Shown: positions 19,014-29,658 of the stretch, piece by piece
Numbering within the stretch: position 1 is the first letter of the stretch
Layout: every line of letters begins with the position of its first letter
Assembly (NCBI GenBank): GCA_018065695.1
Contig: JAGHST010000016.1
Location: 62,001 to 126,000 of the forward strand
Length of the DNA: 64,000 bases
Source of the DNA: Candidatus Cacconaster caballi
GTDB lineage: Bacteria; Bacteroidota; Bacteroidia; Bacteroidales; UBA932
Direction: 5' to 3'
Made by a program: the position numbers and the translations under genes
Notes under the pieces: model-generated
Seen by the model: the letters and a program-made list of their open reading frames with translations, nothing else
What the model was told of the DNA's origin: nothing
The model's database searches: none

Positions 19014-19900
19014 TCGGCTTTCGGCAATATCAGTGTTATGGATTTTTCAAGGACATCTATCCTGAAGGATGAGGATGCGATGATTTCTCCGTCAAGTGAC
19101 AAGTATATCAGATCATTCGACTTCAATTCAACGTGGCGTGCGCGCCTGTACTTTATGAAGAGACGGCAGAACCAATTATCCAGATGAAGGCCCTTCTCAT
19201 ATTTTCTAATGACAATCGCAACGAAAGCCAGAATCATAGGCTTCATCACCATAACCTCCATCAGACCGTCGTCATCCACTGCACGGGGAGCGGACAGATA
19301 TCTTCCGGCACTGTACTTTCCGTTCGCCAGGGTGCCGAGCAGGACAGCTCTCCTGTTCATTCTTTCGCCATCTGCATATACGGTCATCCGATTGTATCTG
19401 TACCGGAAAAGAGATGAAAGAACCGCCTTCTTGTAGGCATTCTCAACACCTTTTCTTATGTTGTAGTCAGCAAGGACAGCTGCGTATGCACCGAGTCCGA
19501 ACTCAATCAGATTCAATGAGAAGTTATCATTGGCCCTTATGATGTCAACTTTCTTCCTTTCGCCGGCAAGAAGAGCTTTGAGGGAGTGGAAATCCCTTTC
19601 CGGATAACATTTGGTATAGTCGTTGGTTCCACCGAAATTCAGGATAGCCAGATATTTGTTTTCACGTCCGGCAAGGGCGGATGCAACTTCGTTGGCAGTA
19701 CCTGCCCCTCCGCAAGCCACAAAACAGACCTCATCTTTCGGATTCAGGTCGCAATGCATATTCACGAATCTGGTTGCGTCGCCCAACCCGCGGGAAACGA
19801 AGAACTGTCTTTCAATGTCGACGCCCTCCAACATTCCGTCAAGCTCCGGGCGGATATGGGATTTGTCACTGCGACCGTTTATGATGAAATAATAGAGCAT
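19010..19900 (-). CDS. Diacylglycerol kinase catalytic domain (YegS/LCB5-like) lipid kinase
   Basis: 296 aa; CFVACGGAGTANEVASAL, LNFGGTNDYTK, AVDDDGLMEVMV. Confidence 0.85.
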   Translation of the reverse strand: MLYYFIINGRSDKSHIRPELDGMLEGVDIERQFFVSRGLGDATRFVNMHCDLNPKDEVCFVACGGAGTANEVASALAGRENKYLAILNFGGTNDYTKCYPERDFHSLKALLAGERKKVDIIRANDNFSLNLIEFGLGAYAAVLADYNIRKGVENAYKKAVLSSLFRYRYNRMTVYADGERMNRRAVLLGTLANGKYSAGRYLSAPRAVDDDGLMEVMVMKPMILAFVAIVIRKYEKGLHLDNWFCRLFIKYRRARHVELKSNDLIYLSLDGEIIASSSFRIDVLEKSITLILPKAE

Positions 19901-19943
19901 GACGCGGCTGTTTTTCCTTCAACTTGTAAAGATAGGAAAAATC

Positions 19944-20135
19944 TTATTTCACGCAAAATTCACCGTCATCTCCCAAAACAATCCAATCTCCCTCATTGAC
20001 TGTTATATATCCTTCCTTTGTCCAGAGAGACAGCATATTGAATCCCATACAGAAATAGGGTGCAAGCACCCTATTTCCACAAAACTCCTTTATTTCGGGA
20101 TAATTTGTCCCGGTATATTGTACAGAGGAGGCCAT
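19944..20135 (-). CDS. 63-aa protein resembling small prophage-encoded proteins
   Basis: VQYTGTNYPEIKEFCG ... VNEGDWIVLGDDGEFCVK pattern; start overlaps the dnaK stop (TAATG). Confidence 0.6.
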   Translation of the reverse strand: MASSVQYTGTNYPEIKEFCGNRVLAPYFCMGFNMLSLWTKEGYITVNEGDWIVLGDDGEFCVK

Positions 20136-22057
20136 TATTTCACCTCTTCGTAATCGACGTCCTGAGGCTCCGGATTGCCGTCGTTCTGAGAACCCTGAGG
20201 TCCCTGCTGTGCGCCCGGATTGAAACCGGCGCCTGCGCCTGCCCCGCCGGCCTGTGCAGCCTTTGCCATATCCTCACTCGCTGCGTGCCAAGCATTGTTG
20301 AGAGATTCCATAGCCTTGTCGATGGCAGCCACGTCCTGGCTCTTGTGAGCCTCCTTCAATTGACCCAGAGCGGTTTCGATGGCCCCTTTCTTGTCTGCAG
20401 GAATCTTGTCTCCATAGTCCTTGAGGTTCTTCTCGGACTGGAATATCATGGCGTCGGCACCGTTGATTTTGTCGATGCGATCCTTTTCAGCCTTGTCAGC
20501 AGCTTCGTTGGCCTTAGCCTCGTCGCGCATTCTCTTGATTTCATCTTCGGAAAGACCTGAAGATGCTTCAATACGGATCTTCTGTTCCTTGCCCGTAGCC
20601 TTGTCCTTTGCCGATACGTTGAGAATGCCGTTGGCGTCTATGTCGAAGGTCACTTCAATCTGAGGCACGCCGCGCGGAGCCGGAGTGATGCCGTCGAGAT
20701 GGAAGTTGCCGATTGTCTTGTTGTCACGGGCCATCGAGCGTTCTCCCTGAAGAACGTGAATCTCAACGGAAGGCTGGTTGTCGGATGCAGTGCTGAACAC
20801 CTCACTCTTCTTCGTCGGTATGGTTGTATTGGCATCGATGAGTTTGGTCATCACCCCGCCGAGAGTCTCGATACCGAGAGAAAGAGGTGTCACGTCGAGA
20901 AGAAGGACATCTTTCACCTCACCTGCGAGCACACCGCCCTGGATAGAAGCCCCCACTGCAACTACTTCATCTGGATTGACACCCTTGTTCGGAGCCTTTC
21001 CGAAGAATTTTTCAACTATGGCCTGAACTGCAGGAATACGGGTAGAACCGCCCACAAGCAGGATTTCATCGATGTCGGAAGTCTGAAGGCCGGCATCGCT
21101 CAGTGCCTTGCGGCAAGGTTCGATGGTCGCCTGAATGAGATCGTCGCAGAGAGCTTCGAACTTGGCGCGGCTCAGACTCTTTACGAGATGTTTCGGCACA
21201 CCGCCCACCGCTGTGATGTACGGAAGGTTTATTTCGGTGGATGTCTGGTTGGAGAGTTCTATCTTCGCCTTTTCGGCAGCCTCTTTGAGGCGCTGGAGGG
21301 CCATAGGGTCCTTGCGAAGGTCCATACCGTCATTCTCGGATGCAAATTCGGATGCGAGGAAGTCTATGATCTTGTGGTCGAAGTCATCACCTCCAAGGTG
21401 AGTGTCACCATTTGTGGACTTCACTTCAAAAACGCCGTCTCCGAGTTCGAGAATAGAGATATCGAACGTTCCGCCGCCGAGGTCGAACACAGCCACCTTC
21501 ATATCCTTGTTTTTCTTGTCGAGGCCGTATGCAAGAGCTGCGGCAGTAGGCTCGTTGATGATTCTCTTCACCTTGAGGCCCGCAATTTCGCCCGCTTCCT
21601 TTGTCGCCTGACGCTGGGAATCGCTGAAGTATGCAGGAACGGTGATGACAGCCTCATCCACACTTGTACCGAGATAGTCTTCGGCTGTCTTCTTCATCTT
21701 CTGAAGCACCATTGCGCTGATTTCCTGAGGTGAGTAGAGTTTGCCGTCTATATCCACGCGAGGAGTGTTGTTGTCGCCCCTGACCACCTTGTAGGATACG
21801 CGTTCAGCCTCTTTTGCAATCCTGTCGTAAGTTTCACCCATAAATCTCTTTATGGAGAAGATGGTCTTCAGAGGGTTGGTGATGGCCTGGCGTTTTGCGG
21901 GGTCTCCGATTTTACGTTCTCCCCCTTCGGCGAATGCCACTACTGAAGGAGTTGTGCGCTTTCCTTCGCTGTTGATGATAACTGACGGTTCGTTGCCTTC
22001 CATTACAGCAACGCAGGAATTGGTTGTTCCAAGGTCAATGCCAATGATTTTTCCCAT
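20135..22057 (-). CDS. dnaK: Molecular chaperone DnaK (Hsp70)
   Basis: 640 aa; [55 protein letters not shown] start context. Confidence 0.98.
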   Translation of the reverse strand: MGKIIGIDLGTTNSCVAVMEGNEPSVIINSEGKRTTPSVVAFAEGGERKIGDPAKRQAITNPLKTIFSIKRFMGETYDRIAKEAERVSYKVVRGDNNTPRVDIDGKLYSPQEISAMVLQKMKKTAEDYLGTSVDEAVITVPAYFSDSQRQATKEAGEIAGLKVKRIINEPTAAALAYGLDKKNKDMKVAVFDLGGGTFDISILELGDGVFEVKSTNGDTHLGGDDFDHKIIDFLASEFASENDGMDLRKDPMALQRLKEAAEKAKIELSNQTSTEINLPYITAVGGVPKHLVKSLSRAKFEALCDDLIQATIEPCRKALSDAGLQTSDIDEILLVGGSTRIPAVQAIVEKFFGKAPNKGVNPDEVVAVGASIQGGVLAGEVKDVLLLDVTPLSLGIETLGGVMTKLIDANTTIPTKKSEVFSTASDNQPSVEIHVLQGERSMARDNKTIGNFHLDGITPAPRGVPQIEVTFDIDANGILNVSAKDKATGKEQKIRIEASSGLSEDEIKRMRDEAKANEAADKAEKDRIDKINGADAMIFQSEKNLKDYGDKIPADKKGAIETALGQLKEAHKSQDVAAIDKAMESLNNAWHAASEDMAKAAQAGGAGAGAGFNPGAQQGPQGSQNDGNPEPQDVDYEEVK

Positions 22058-22208
22058 AATTTTTTCTCCTATTTTTTATTTTTATTGTCTTTTTTTCCGG
22101 CCGGTTCCTTTTCCGGCTCCGCCTACTGTGTAAACGAAGATTATGCCAATCTTCCAGGACTGACAAAGTGTCAGTTCAAATTGATGTATCTCATTACCGA
22201 TATTATCC

Positions 22209-22216
22209 TAACTTTG
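22209..22216 (+). promoter_or_regulatory. -7 box TAACTTTG four nt upstream of the RluA-like start codon
   Basis: cctaactttgcagtATG. Confidence 0.5.
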
Positions 22217-22220
22217 CAGT

Positions 22221-22928
22221 ATGATTTACAAACAACTGACTGATGAAGAGTTTGACGACCTGGCGGGACGCATTCTCTACGAAGACAACCATTTGCTGAT
22301 AATCAACAAGCGCAGCGGCGAAATCGTGCAGGGAGACAAAACCGGAGACGAGCCCCTCAGCGAAAAGATGAAAGCATTCATCGCCCTGCGAGACAGCAAG
22401 CCGGGCCACGTATTCATGGGAGTTCCACACAGACTGGATCGCCCGGTGAGCGGAATATGCGTACTGGCCAAGACTTCAAAGGCGCTGGAGCGTCTGAACG
22501 AAGCGTTCCGCAACGGAGAAGTCCACAAGACATACTGGGCTCTGTGTTGCGCCAGGCCCGTTCCGGAGGAAGGCCGGCTGGAAAGCCTTATGGTCAGAAA
22601 CGAAAAGCAGAACAAGTCATATATCGTCGATGAAGGAAGTGCCCGCAGCAAAGATGCGAAAAAAGCCGTTCTGCGCTACAGACTGCTCAAGAGCACCGAC
22701 AGATATTTTCTGGTGGAGGTTCAACTGCTGACAGGACGCCACCATCAGATTCGCTGCCAGCTTGCCTCGATTGGATGTCCCATCAAAGGCGATTTGAAAT
22801 ACGGTGCGCCGCGCTCCAACAGGGACGGAGGCATATCTCTTCACGCCAGAAGCCTTTCACTCACCCACCCTACCACGAAAGAAACTGTCACAGTTGAAGC
22901 GCCGCTTGACTGGAAACCCATAATCTGA
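22221..22928 (+). CDS. RluA-family pseudouridine synthase
   Basis: 235 aa; PHRLDRPVSGICVLAKTSKA; GRHHQIRCQLA. Confidence 0.92.
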   Translation: MIYKQLTDEEFDDLAGRILYEDNHLLIINKRSGEIVQGDKTGDEPLSEKMKAFIALRDSKPGHVFMGVPHRLDRPVSGICVLAKTSKALERLNEAFRNGEVHKTYWALCCARPVPEEGRLESLMVRNEKQNKSYIVDEGSARSKDAKKAVLRYRLLKSTDRYFLVEVQLLTGRHHQIRCQLASIGCPIKGDLKYGAPRSNRDGGISLHARSLSLTHPTTKETVTVEAPLDWKPII

Positions 22929-22934
22929 CATAGT

Positions 22935-24686
22935 ATGGAAAACATTTACGCCAAGAGGATAGAGGAAATCCGAAAACTCGGTTTCGACGCCGTCATCATA
23001 AAAGGTACGGACCCCCACAGCAGCGAATACCCGGCCGACAGGTGGAAACAGGTTCAGTGGGTCAGCGGATTCACTGGCGAAGCGGGAGACATTGTCGTAA
23101 CTGCAGACCACGCCGGTCTGTGGACGGATACCCGTTACTTCATCCAGGCCAATGCGCAGCTCAAAGGCACCGGCATCGAGCTTCACAAGACAAGAGTGCC
23201 CGGGGAGGTAGGTATTCCCCAATGGCTGAAATCCCATTTCCCCGACCGCAGACCGCGAGTGGCCGTTGATGGACTCTGCCAGAGCATAGGAGACATCCGC
23301 AGCCTCTCATTCTGCGAGATAATCGACTGCCCGGATTTACTTTCGCAGTTATGGGCAGACCGTCCCGCCATACCGCACACTCCTGTGGAAGTGCTGAATG
23401 AGAAGACGGTTGGGATGTCACGGCACGAGAAAATATCCCGGCTCCGCTCACAGCTGGAGGCGAAGGGATGCAAAGGAATCCTGATAGGATCTCTTGACGA
23501 AATAGCCTGGCTGCTCAACGTAAGGGGAGAAGATATAGACTACAACCCTTATGTAATTTCATACCTGATAGTTACCACTAAACGCACGGTATGGTTCGTC
23601 CGAAACGTGGATGAAGTACCCCAAATCGAAGGAGTGGTGAAGGCCGGTTACGGTTCTCTCGCCGACGGAATAGAGGATCTGAAAGGCTGCGGACGCATAA
23701 TGATAGACCCTTCGACTGTCAATTTCAGTGTATATAAGACTCTGAAATCCGCTCTCGGAGAAGATAACCTGAAATTCGAGAAATCTCCGGTTGCACCATA
23801 CAAGGCTGTCAAGAATGAAAAGGAGATAGAAGGTTTCAGAAAAGCATTTCTCGAAGACGGTATCGCAATGGAGAATTTTCTCTATTGGCTTGAGAATGAA
23901 GTCGCTTCGGGCAGCAAAATAACCGAGTGGGACGCTTCGGTACGCCTTACAGAACTGCGTAGCCGCATCAAAGGATACAGAGGCAACAGTTTCGGAAACA
24001 TTTCGGCCTACGGTCCGAATGCCGCACTCCCCCACTACTCCACGCCAGTGGAAAATTCAGACCTTATCAGAAAGAAAGGACTGTATCTGGTGGATTCCGG
24101 AGGACACTATGAGTACGGTACGACAGATATCACCCGTACAGTCCCGATGGGCAGATGCACAAGGAGTGAGAAAGAAGATTACACATTGGTGCTCAAGGGG
24201 ATGATAGACCTTTCGATGGCCGTATTCCCAGAAGGCACGGCGGGCTGCCAGATAGATGCTCTTGCCAGAAGGCCTCTATGGGAGGCAAAGAAGAATTTCG
24301 GCCACGGCACAGGCCACGGCATAGGGTTTTTCAGCGGAGTGCACGAAGGTCCTCAGGACATCCGTCAGAACTTCAATCCGATGCCGCTGCTGCCGGGAAT
24401 GGTGACATCCAATGAACCTGGGCTTTACAGGGAAGGGAAATATGGCATCCGTCACGAAAACGTACTTCTGTGCAGAGAGCACGGCAAATCCGAATACGGC
24501 CGTTTCTTTTCATTCGAAACACTGACACTCTGTCATATAGACAGGGGCGCCATCATCCGCAGACTGCTTTCGAAAGAAGAAAGGAGATGGCTCAACGCCT
24601 ACAATCGCACAGTCCGGAAAAAACTTTCTCCGCATCTTGAGAGCGAAGTGGCGAAATGGCTTCGCAAAAAGACACGCCGCATCTGA
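22935..24686 (+). CDS. Aminopeptidase P family (Xaa-Pro) metallopeptidase
   Basis: 583 aa; DSGGHYEYGTTDITRTV, GHGTGHGIGFFSGVHEGP, GMVTSNEPGLYREGKYGIRHEN. Confidence 0.93.
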   Translation: MENIYAKRIEEIRKLGFDAVIIKGTDPHSSEYPADRWKQVQWVSGFTGEAGDIVVTADHAGLWTDTRYFIQANAQLKGTGIELHKTRVPGEVGIPQWLKSHFPDRRPRVAVDGLCQSIGDIRSLSFCEIIDCPDLLSQLWADRPAIPHTPVEVLNEKTVGMSRHEKISRLRSQLEAKGCKGILIGSLDEIAWLLNVRGEDIDYNPYVISYLIVTTKRTVWFVRNVDEVPQIEGVVKAGYGSLADGIEDLKGCGRIMIDPSTVNFSVYKTLKSALGEDNLKFEKSPVAPYKAVKNEKEIEGFRKAFLEDGIAMENFLYWLENEVASGSKITEWDASVRLTELRSRIKGYRGNSFGNISAYGPNAALPHYSTPVENSDLIRKKGLYLVDSGGHYEYGTTDITRTVPMGRCTRSEKEDYTLVLKGMIDLSMAVFPEGTAGCQIDALARRPLWEAKKNFGHGTGHGIGFFSGVHEGPQDIRQNFNPMPLLPGMVTSNEPGLYREGKYGIRHENVLLCREHGKSEYGRFFSFETLTLCHIDRGAIIRRLLSKEERRWLNAYNRTVRKKLSPHLESEVAKWLRKKTRRI

Positions 24687-24706
24687 GAACGTGTGTCACA
24701 TTCCTA

Positions 24707-25720
24707 TCAGAATGAGAATTTGGTGGAGACCGGGAACAGGCCGTAGAGGCCTCCGGTATGTATATAAAGGATATTGCGGCTGCCTTCAAGCCTTCCACCC
24801 TTACCGAGTTCGTTCACCATACCGTATGTAGCTTTTCCGGTATAGACAGGATCAAACACCACGCCTTCCAAACGTGCCATCCTCTTAATATGTTCCAATT
24901 CCTCCGGTCTGCTGAGAGCATATCCGATTCCGACATAATCCTCGAACAGACTGAAGTCCTCCTCTTTCAGGTTATTTGCCACGAAATCAGCCTTCTCCTG
25001 TGAAATCTCCCCCTGCTTTACCAGATACGGAAGGGCTTCCTTCGAAATGCGCGCCCCTATCTCCTGAAAATATCTTTCATTGTCACACACGCACACTCCT
25101 ATAACCTTCTTGCCGTAACCGTTTACGATATTTGACAACTGGAGACCGGCCAGAGTGCCGCCGGAACCGGTGGCGACGACAACCGTATCGAACTTGACCC
25201 CAAGCTCTTCTTCCTGTCGGACAATCTCCTTCATCGCATAGTAGTATCCGAGGGTTCCGACGCCGTTGGAGGCGCCTTCAGGAATGATATACGGTTTGTA
25301 TCCCTGTCTGCGATATTCGTCGGCCATTTCCTGCATTATTTCCGAGCGGTGATGCGAATATTCTTCCCTGTTGCAGAAACGGACATCTGCACCGAGAAGT
25401 TTGTCCAGAAAATAATTGCCTTCCACCGGCGGCTCTTCGCTGATGCGGAGCAGCACTGCCGACTTCATTCCGAGAGTGGTTGCCACGGCCACGGTGGCCC
25501 GGCAGTGGTTGGACTGTATTCCTCCGCAGGTTATCAGCAGATTGCATCCACTGTCAAGAGCTTCCTTCACGGAGAACTCCAGCTTGCGGCACTTGTTGCC
25601 GGACCACTCGCTTCCGGTCTGGTCGTCTCTCTTTATATATATGTTCCGTCCGCATTCGGCGGACCAGCGTTCCAGCCTGTAGATTTTCGTAGGCAGGTTG
25701 GCCAGGCTCAATTTGTTCAT
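24707..25720 (-). CDS. PLP-dependent D-cysteine desulfhydrase / ACC deaminase-like protein
   Basis: 337 aa; IKRDDQTGSEWSGNKCRKLEF, GGIQSNHCRATVAVA, ATGSGGTLAGL. Confidence 0.88.
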   Translation of the reverse strand: MNKLSLANLPTKIYRLERWSAECGRNIYIKRDDQTGSEWSGNKCRKLEFSVKEALDSGCNLLITCGGIQSNHCRATVAVATTLGMKSAVLLRISEEPPVEGNYFLDKLLGADVRFCNREEYSHHRSEIMQEMADEYRRQGYKPYIIPEGASNGVGTLGYYYAMKEIVRQEEELGVKFDTVVVATGSGGTLAGLQLSNIVNGYGKKVIGVCVCDNERYFQEIGARISKEALPYLVKQGEISQEKADFVANNLKEEDFSLFEDYVGIGYALSRPEELEHIKRMARLEGVVFDPVYTGKATYGMVNELGKGGRLEGSRNILYIHTGGLYGLFPVSTKFSF

Positions 25721-25802
25721 ATCTTTAATAAAAGTTTGTTTTTATTACTGACAAATATAATCAATTAATGGCTAATTTTGTCAGCAATAACTTCAAAATC
25801 CC

Positions 25803-28800
25803 ATGAAAAAATATTTCATCTCACTTTTGTGCGCGGTTCTGCTTCCGGCAGCATATTCTTTCGCGCAGGACTTCAAACCGGCGGTTGACTCCGTCCGCTC
25901 CTATCTCATAGGAAAGACTACAGTCCGCAGCAGTGTGGCGGTTGAATCCGCAACAATGGACAGGAGGGGAACACTCCACATCAACCTTCGCAACGGCATA
26001 GTCGATTTTCCACTGCGCGACGAATCGGTGGAAGCCGTATATTCCATATTCCGCGAAAACCTTCCCGATGAGTTCAAGAACTGCAAGAAGATTGAAATCA
26101 CTGCCGACAATATACCCCTTGAGAAGCTCAAGAGCAATTTTTATGCTTCCAAGCAGGATCAGGCCCCTCTCAAGGAGCATCTCAAGGCCGAAAAGAAGCA
26201 CAGGAGCGTAATTCCTCTCGTGCGCAGCGAATCCCGCCCCAACCGGATTTCAAAAGGTCTGCAGACACGCCATATAGCAATGTGGCAGAGCCACGGATGG
26301 TATTACGAACCGAAGCTCAAGAGGTGGGAAATGCAGCGCGCACGTTGCTGGGAGACCGTAGAGGATCTCTACACCCAGAGCTATGTGCTGCCGTTCCTCG
26401 TCCCGATGCTCGAAAATGCAGGCGCAGTGGTGATGCTGCCGCGTGAACGCGACTGGAATAAGGAAGAGGTGATTGTGGACAATGATGATATATACGCCAC
26501 ATATCGGGAGACAGGCTCCTGGTCTGACGCTCCCGGGGCCGGGTTCGCCAATCCGAAGGCATCGTACACCTACAAGGAGAATCCTTTCCTGATGGGCAGC
26601 GCCCGTATGGCCCAGGCAGCATCAAAAAAAGTAGGCACAAGTGTAGCACAGTGGATTCCGTCCTTCAGCAAAGAAGGAACCTATGCAGTATATGTTTCAT
26701 ACAAAACTGTCAGCAACAGTGCGACTGATGCTCATTACACGGTAAGGCACAAGGGCGGTGAGGCAAATTTCAAGGTCAATCAGCAGATGGGCGGAAGCAC
26801 CTGGATATTCCTCGGCAAGTTTGAATTCGACAAGGGGAACAATTCCCGGCAGGGTGTCTTCCTGACCAATGAATCCGAAAATCCCAAAGCCGTGATAACC
26901 GCCGACGCAGTCAAGTTCGGCGGCGGTATGGGCAATATGGCCCGCAAGCCTGCAACAGAAGACAAGGACGGCAAAAAGATTGACGTCGATTTCGACATCG
27001 AGCCTGAAGTCTCCGGTTATCCACGCTTCACCGAAGGTGCGCGCTACTGGCTCCAGTGGGCCGGCTACAACGACACCATCTATTCGTACAGTTTCGGAGT
27101 CAACGACTACAACGACGATTATATGTCACGGCCACGCTGGGTCAACGCACTTATCGGAGGTTCATATCTTGCACCTGACAAGCCGGGCTACAACATCCCT
27201 GTCGACCTGTCGTTCGCCTTCCATACTGATGCCGGAAATTCTCTGGACGATTCGATTGTAGGCTCTCTTGCCATCTATACAAGGCTTTCCAACGACAGCG
27301 ACCGCTATTCCAACGGTGAAAGCCGCCTGAACGCCCGCGAACTCAGCGACCTTGTACAGACTGAAATCTGCAACGACGTCCGCGCCAACTACGCACCTGA
27401 ATGGAACAGACGTCTCCTTTGGGACCGCTCGTATGCAGAAAGCCGCATTCCTGACGTTCCGGCAATGCTGCTCGAACTTCTTTCCCATCACAACCTTGCC
27501 GATATGCGCTACGGCCTGGACCCTTCATTCCGCTTCACGGTCTCGCGTGCCATCTACAAGGGAATGCTCAAATATCTCGCATACATAAATCAGTTCGATT
27601 ACTGTGTGCAGCCGCTCCCTGTCAACTCGTTCGAATCAAAGCTCGACGGCAACACCGTAAGACTCTCCTGGGCACCGACTCCCGACCCTGCAGAGCCTAC
27701 GGCAAACCCTTCATCCTACATAGTCTATACAAGGAAGGATAACGGTGGCTTCGACAACGGAACTCAGGTCAGCGGCACCGAATACTCAGTGCAAATGGAA
27801 GAAGGTCACATATACAGTTTCAAGGTTGCGGCAGTCAACGATGGCGGCTCCAGTTTCCCGAGCGAAACGCTCTCAGCCGGCATAGCATCCGCAGGAGCCC
27901 GCAAAGCACTGGTGATTAACAATTTTGACCGCGTGAGCGCACCTGTAAGCTTCGCTTCCCGCGACTCCATGTTCGCAGGTTTTCAGAACGGCCTCGACGC
28001 AGGTGTGGCATATCTCGAGGACATTTCCTTCATCGGCCCTCAGTATGAATTCCGACGCCACATTCCTTGGATGGACGACGACAGCTGCGGATTCGGTTCT
28101 TCATCTTCCGAATACGAAACGGAAGTGATTGCCGGCAACACATTCGACTATCCGTACGTCCACGGCAAAGCCCTTATGGCTGCAGGATACAGTTTCTGTT
28201 CAGCGAGCCGCACAGCAGTAAACAACGGAAAAGTATCTTCGGACGGATACTCGATGGTGGATGTCATCTGCGGCAAGCAGCTCACCACACAGGTCGGCCG
28301 CCCAGGCTTCGGCAAACTCAAATATGCGATCTTCACACCGGAAATTCAGCAGTGGATACGCTCCTGCACTTCTAAGGGAGTCAATATCCTCATAACCGGA
28401 GCCAACATCGGCTCTGATGTCTGGGAACCTGTCTTCGGCTATACAATAGACGAAAAAATGAAGAAAGAGGTGGTTGAACCTGCCAGAAAATTCGTCACTG
28501 AAGTCCTGCACTATCAGTGGATGACAAATCAGGCCACCAAGGTCGGTAAAGCCTGCTTCATCCAGAACCCTCTCGGTTTCAGAAGCGGCAAGGGCAAAGA
28601 TGCCGACATAAGTTTCCCTACTGGGCCTAACGGAAAAGTATATGGCGTGGAAGCCCCTGACGGCATAGTACCGGCAGGTGAAGGCGCTTTCAGCGTTATG
28701 CGCTACACCAACTCCATCTCGGCGGCGGTTGCCTACAAAGGCAGTTATAAAGTATTTGCAATGGGCATTCCTTTGGAAACCGCATCCGAGGAAGAACAGA

Positions 28801-28841
28801 AGTGCATTATGAAGAAAGTGACAGCCTTCTTCGAAGACTAG
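25803..28841 (+). CDS. Large secreted N-acetylmuramoyl-L-alanine amidase-like protein (Amidase_3 interrupted by golvesin/xanthan-lyase-type domain, plus FN3)
   Basis: 1012 aa; signal peptide; amidase-like LSFAFHTDAGNSLDDSIVGSLAIYT and AESRIPDVPAMLLELLSHHN; golvesin-like YAVYVSYKTVSNSATDAHYTVRHKGG; FN3-like VRLSWAPTPDP. Confidence 0.75.
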   Translation: MKKYFISLLCAVLLPAAYSFAQDFKPAVDSVRSYLIGKTTVRSSVAVESATMDRRGTLHINLRNGIVDFPLRDESVEAVYSIFRENLPDEFKNCKKIEITADNIPLEKLKSNFYASKQDQAPLKEHLKAEKKHRSVIPLVRSESRPNRISKGLQTRHIAMWQSHGWYYEPKLKRWEMQRARCWETVEDLYTQSYVLPFLVPMLENAGAVVMLPRERDWNKEEVIVDNDDIYATYRETGSWSDAPGAGFANPKASYTYKENPFLMGSARMAQAASKKVGTSVAQWIPSFSKEGTYAVYVSYKTVSNSATDAHYTVRHKGGEANFKVNQQMGGSTWIFLGKFEFDKGNNSRQGVFLTNESENPKAVITADAVKFGGGMGNMARKPATEDKDGKKIDVDFDIEPEVSGYPRFTEGARYWLQWAGYNDTIYSYSFGVNDYNDDYMSRPRWVNALIGGSYLAPDKPGYNIPVDLSFAFHTDAGNSLDDSIVGSLAIYTRLSNDSDRYSNGESRLNARELSDLVQTEICNDVRANYAPEWNRRLLWDRSYAESRIPDVPAMLLELLSHHNLADMRYGLDPSFRFTVSRAIYKGMLKYLAYINQFDYCVQPLPVNSFESKLDGNTVRLSWAPTPDPAEPTANPSSYIVYTRKDNGGFDNGTQVSGTEYSVQMEEGHIYSFKVAAVNDGGSSFPSETLSAGIASAGARKALVINNFDRVSAPVSFASRDSMFAGFQNGLDAGVAYLEDISFIGPQYEFRRHIPWMDDDSCGFGSSSSEYETEVIAGNTFDYPYVHGKALMAAGYSFCSASRTAVNNGKVSSDGYSMVDVICGKQLTTQVGRPGFGKLKYAIFTPEIQQWIRSCTSKGVNILITGANIGSDVWEPVFGYTIDEKMKKEVVEPARKFVTEVLHYQWMTNQATKVGKACFIQNPLGFRSGKGKDADISFPTGPNGKVYGVEAPDGIVPAGEGAFSVMRYTNSISAAVAYKGSYKVFAMGIPLETASEEEQKCIMKKVTAFFED

Positions 28842-29269
28842 ACAAGAAGTAGAGTCCAGACAAGGAAACGGCCGAATTTTCCTGCCAGAAGAAGCAGGAT
28901 GGTCCATAAGGCAGGCGACTTGTAAAAGCCCAAAGCAAGGGCGATTACGTCGCCTGCTATTGGTATCCAGCTCAGCAGTGCGAGCCATACACCGTATTTG
29001 TCTATCTTGACCTTCTGCTTTTCAAGTGTCTCTTGACGAACCTTGAAGGTCTTTTCCAACCACTCCCATTTTGCCACTCTTCCGAGCCAATAGGTGGTGA
29101 TGCTGCCCAGCCAGTTGCCCAGAGTGCCCACAACAAGGCAAGCCACGGGATTTTTCGTTGCAAGGAGGATTGCAACGTACAGGGCATCCGAACTGAAAGG
29201 GATGACAGTCGCAGCCAGAAAAGTACCGATGAAAAGGCCGAGCAGGCCCAATTGCTGAAGACCGCCCAT
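28838..29269 (-). CDS. YqaA-like small membrane protein (DedA/SNARE-associated related)
   Basis: 143 aa; LGNWLGSITTYWLGRVAKWEW; WIPIAGDVIALALGFYK. Confidence 0.8.
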   Translation of the reverse strand: MGGLQQLGLLGLFIGTFLAATVIPFSSDALYVAILLATKNPVACLVVGTLGNWLGSITTYWLGRVAKWEWLEKTFKVRQETLEKQKVKIDKYGVWLALLSWIPIAGDVIALALGFYKSPALWTILLLLAGKFGRFLVWTLLLV

Positions 29270-29273
29270 ATTT

Positions 29274-29657
29274 CTATCGGAATTTCCTACATAATCCTAC
29301 TCCAATCATCACAAGGACACCGAGGGTGATACCTGCGAAATTGGCTATGAGATCCCAGGGATCAGTCACTCTTCTTCCGTCTGTCAGAGGAGTCTGAAGC
29401 ATCTCCATCGAAAAGGAGACAATCAGTGCAAGAACAAAAAACAGGACAAGCGTCCGATAGAAGTTCCGTCCCCTGAAGGCGAATGTCCCAAGCACCGGAA
29501 AAGGCAGGAACATACAGAAATGGACACACTTGTCAAAAGGAATGCCGAAGAGTGCCTTCGGAAGCTCAACGCCGTCCGGCCCGTTGCCGAAACAGAGATA
29601 CCCCACCAGCGCCAGATAGAGTATGAACACCACGGTCTGAGTAAAACGGTTCCTCAT
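29274..29657 (-). CDS. VanZ-like family membrane protein
   Basis: FDKCVHFCMFLPFPVLGTFAF ... FSMEMLQTPLTDGRRVTDPWDLIANFAGITLG; internal Met (MRNRF) preferred as start. Confidence 0.8.
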   Translation of the reverse strand: MRNRFTQTVVFILYLALVGYLCFGNGPDGVELPKALFGIPFDKCVHFCMFLPFPVLGTFAFRGRNFYRTLVLFFVLALIVSFSMEMLQTPLTDGRRVTDPWDLIANFAGITLGVLVMIGVGLCRKFR

Positions 29658-29658
29658 A

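Noticed and set aside
20699-21733. 344-aa ORF antisense to dnaK
   Set aside because: Long antisense ORFs are a codon-bias by-product in highly biased genes such as dnaK; no recognisable domain.
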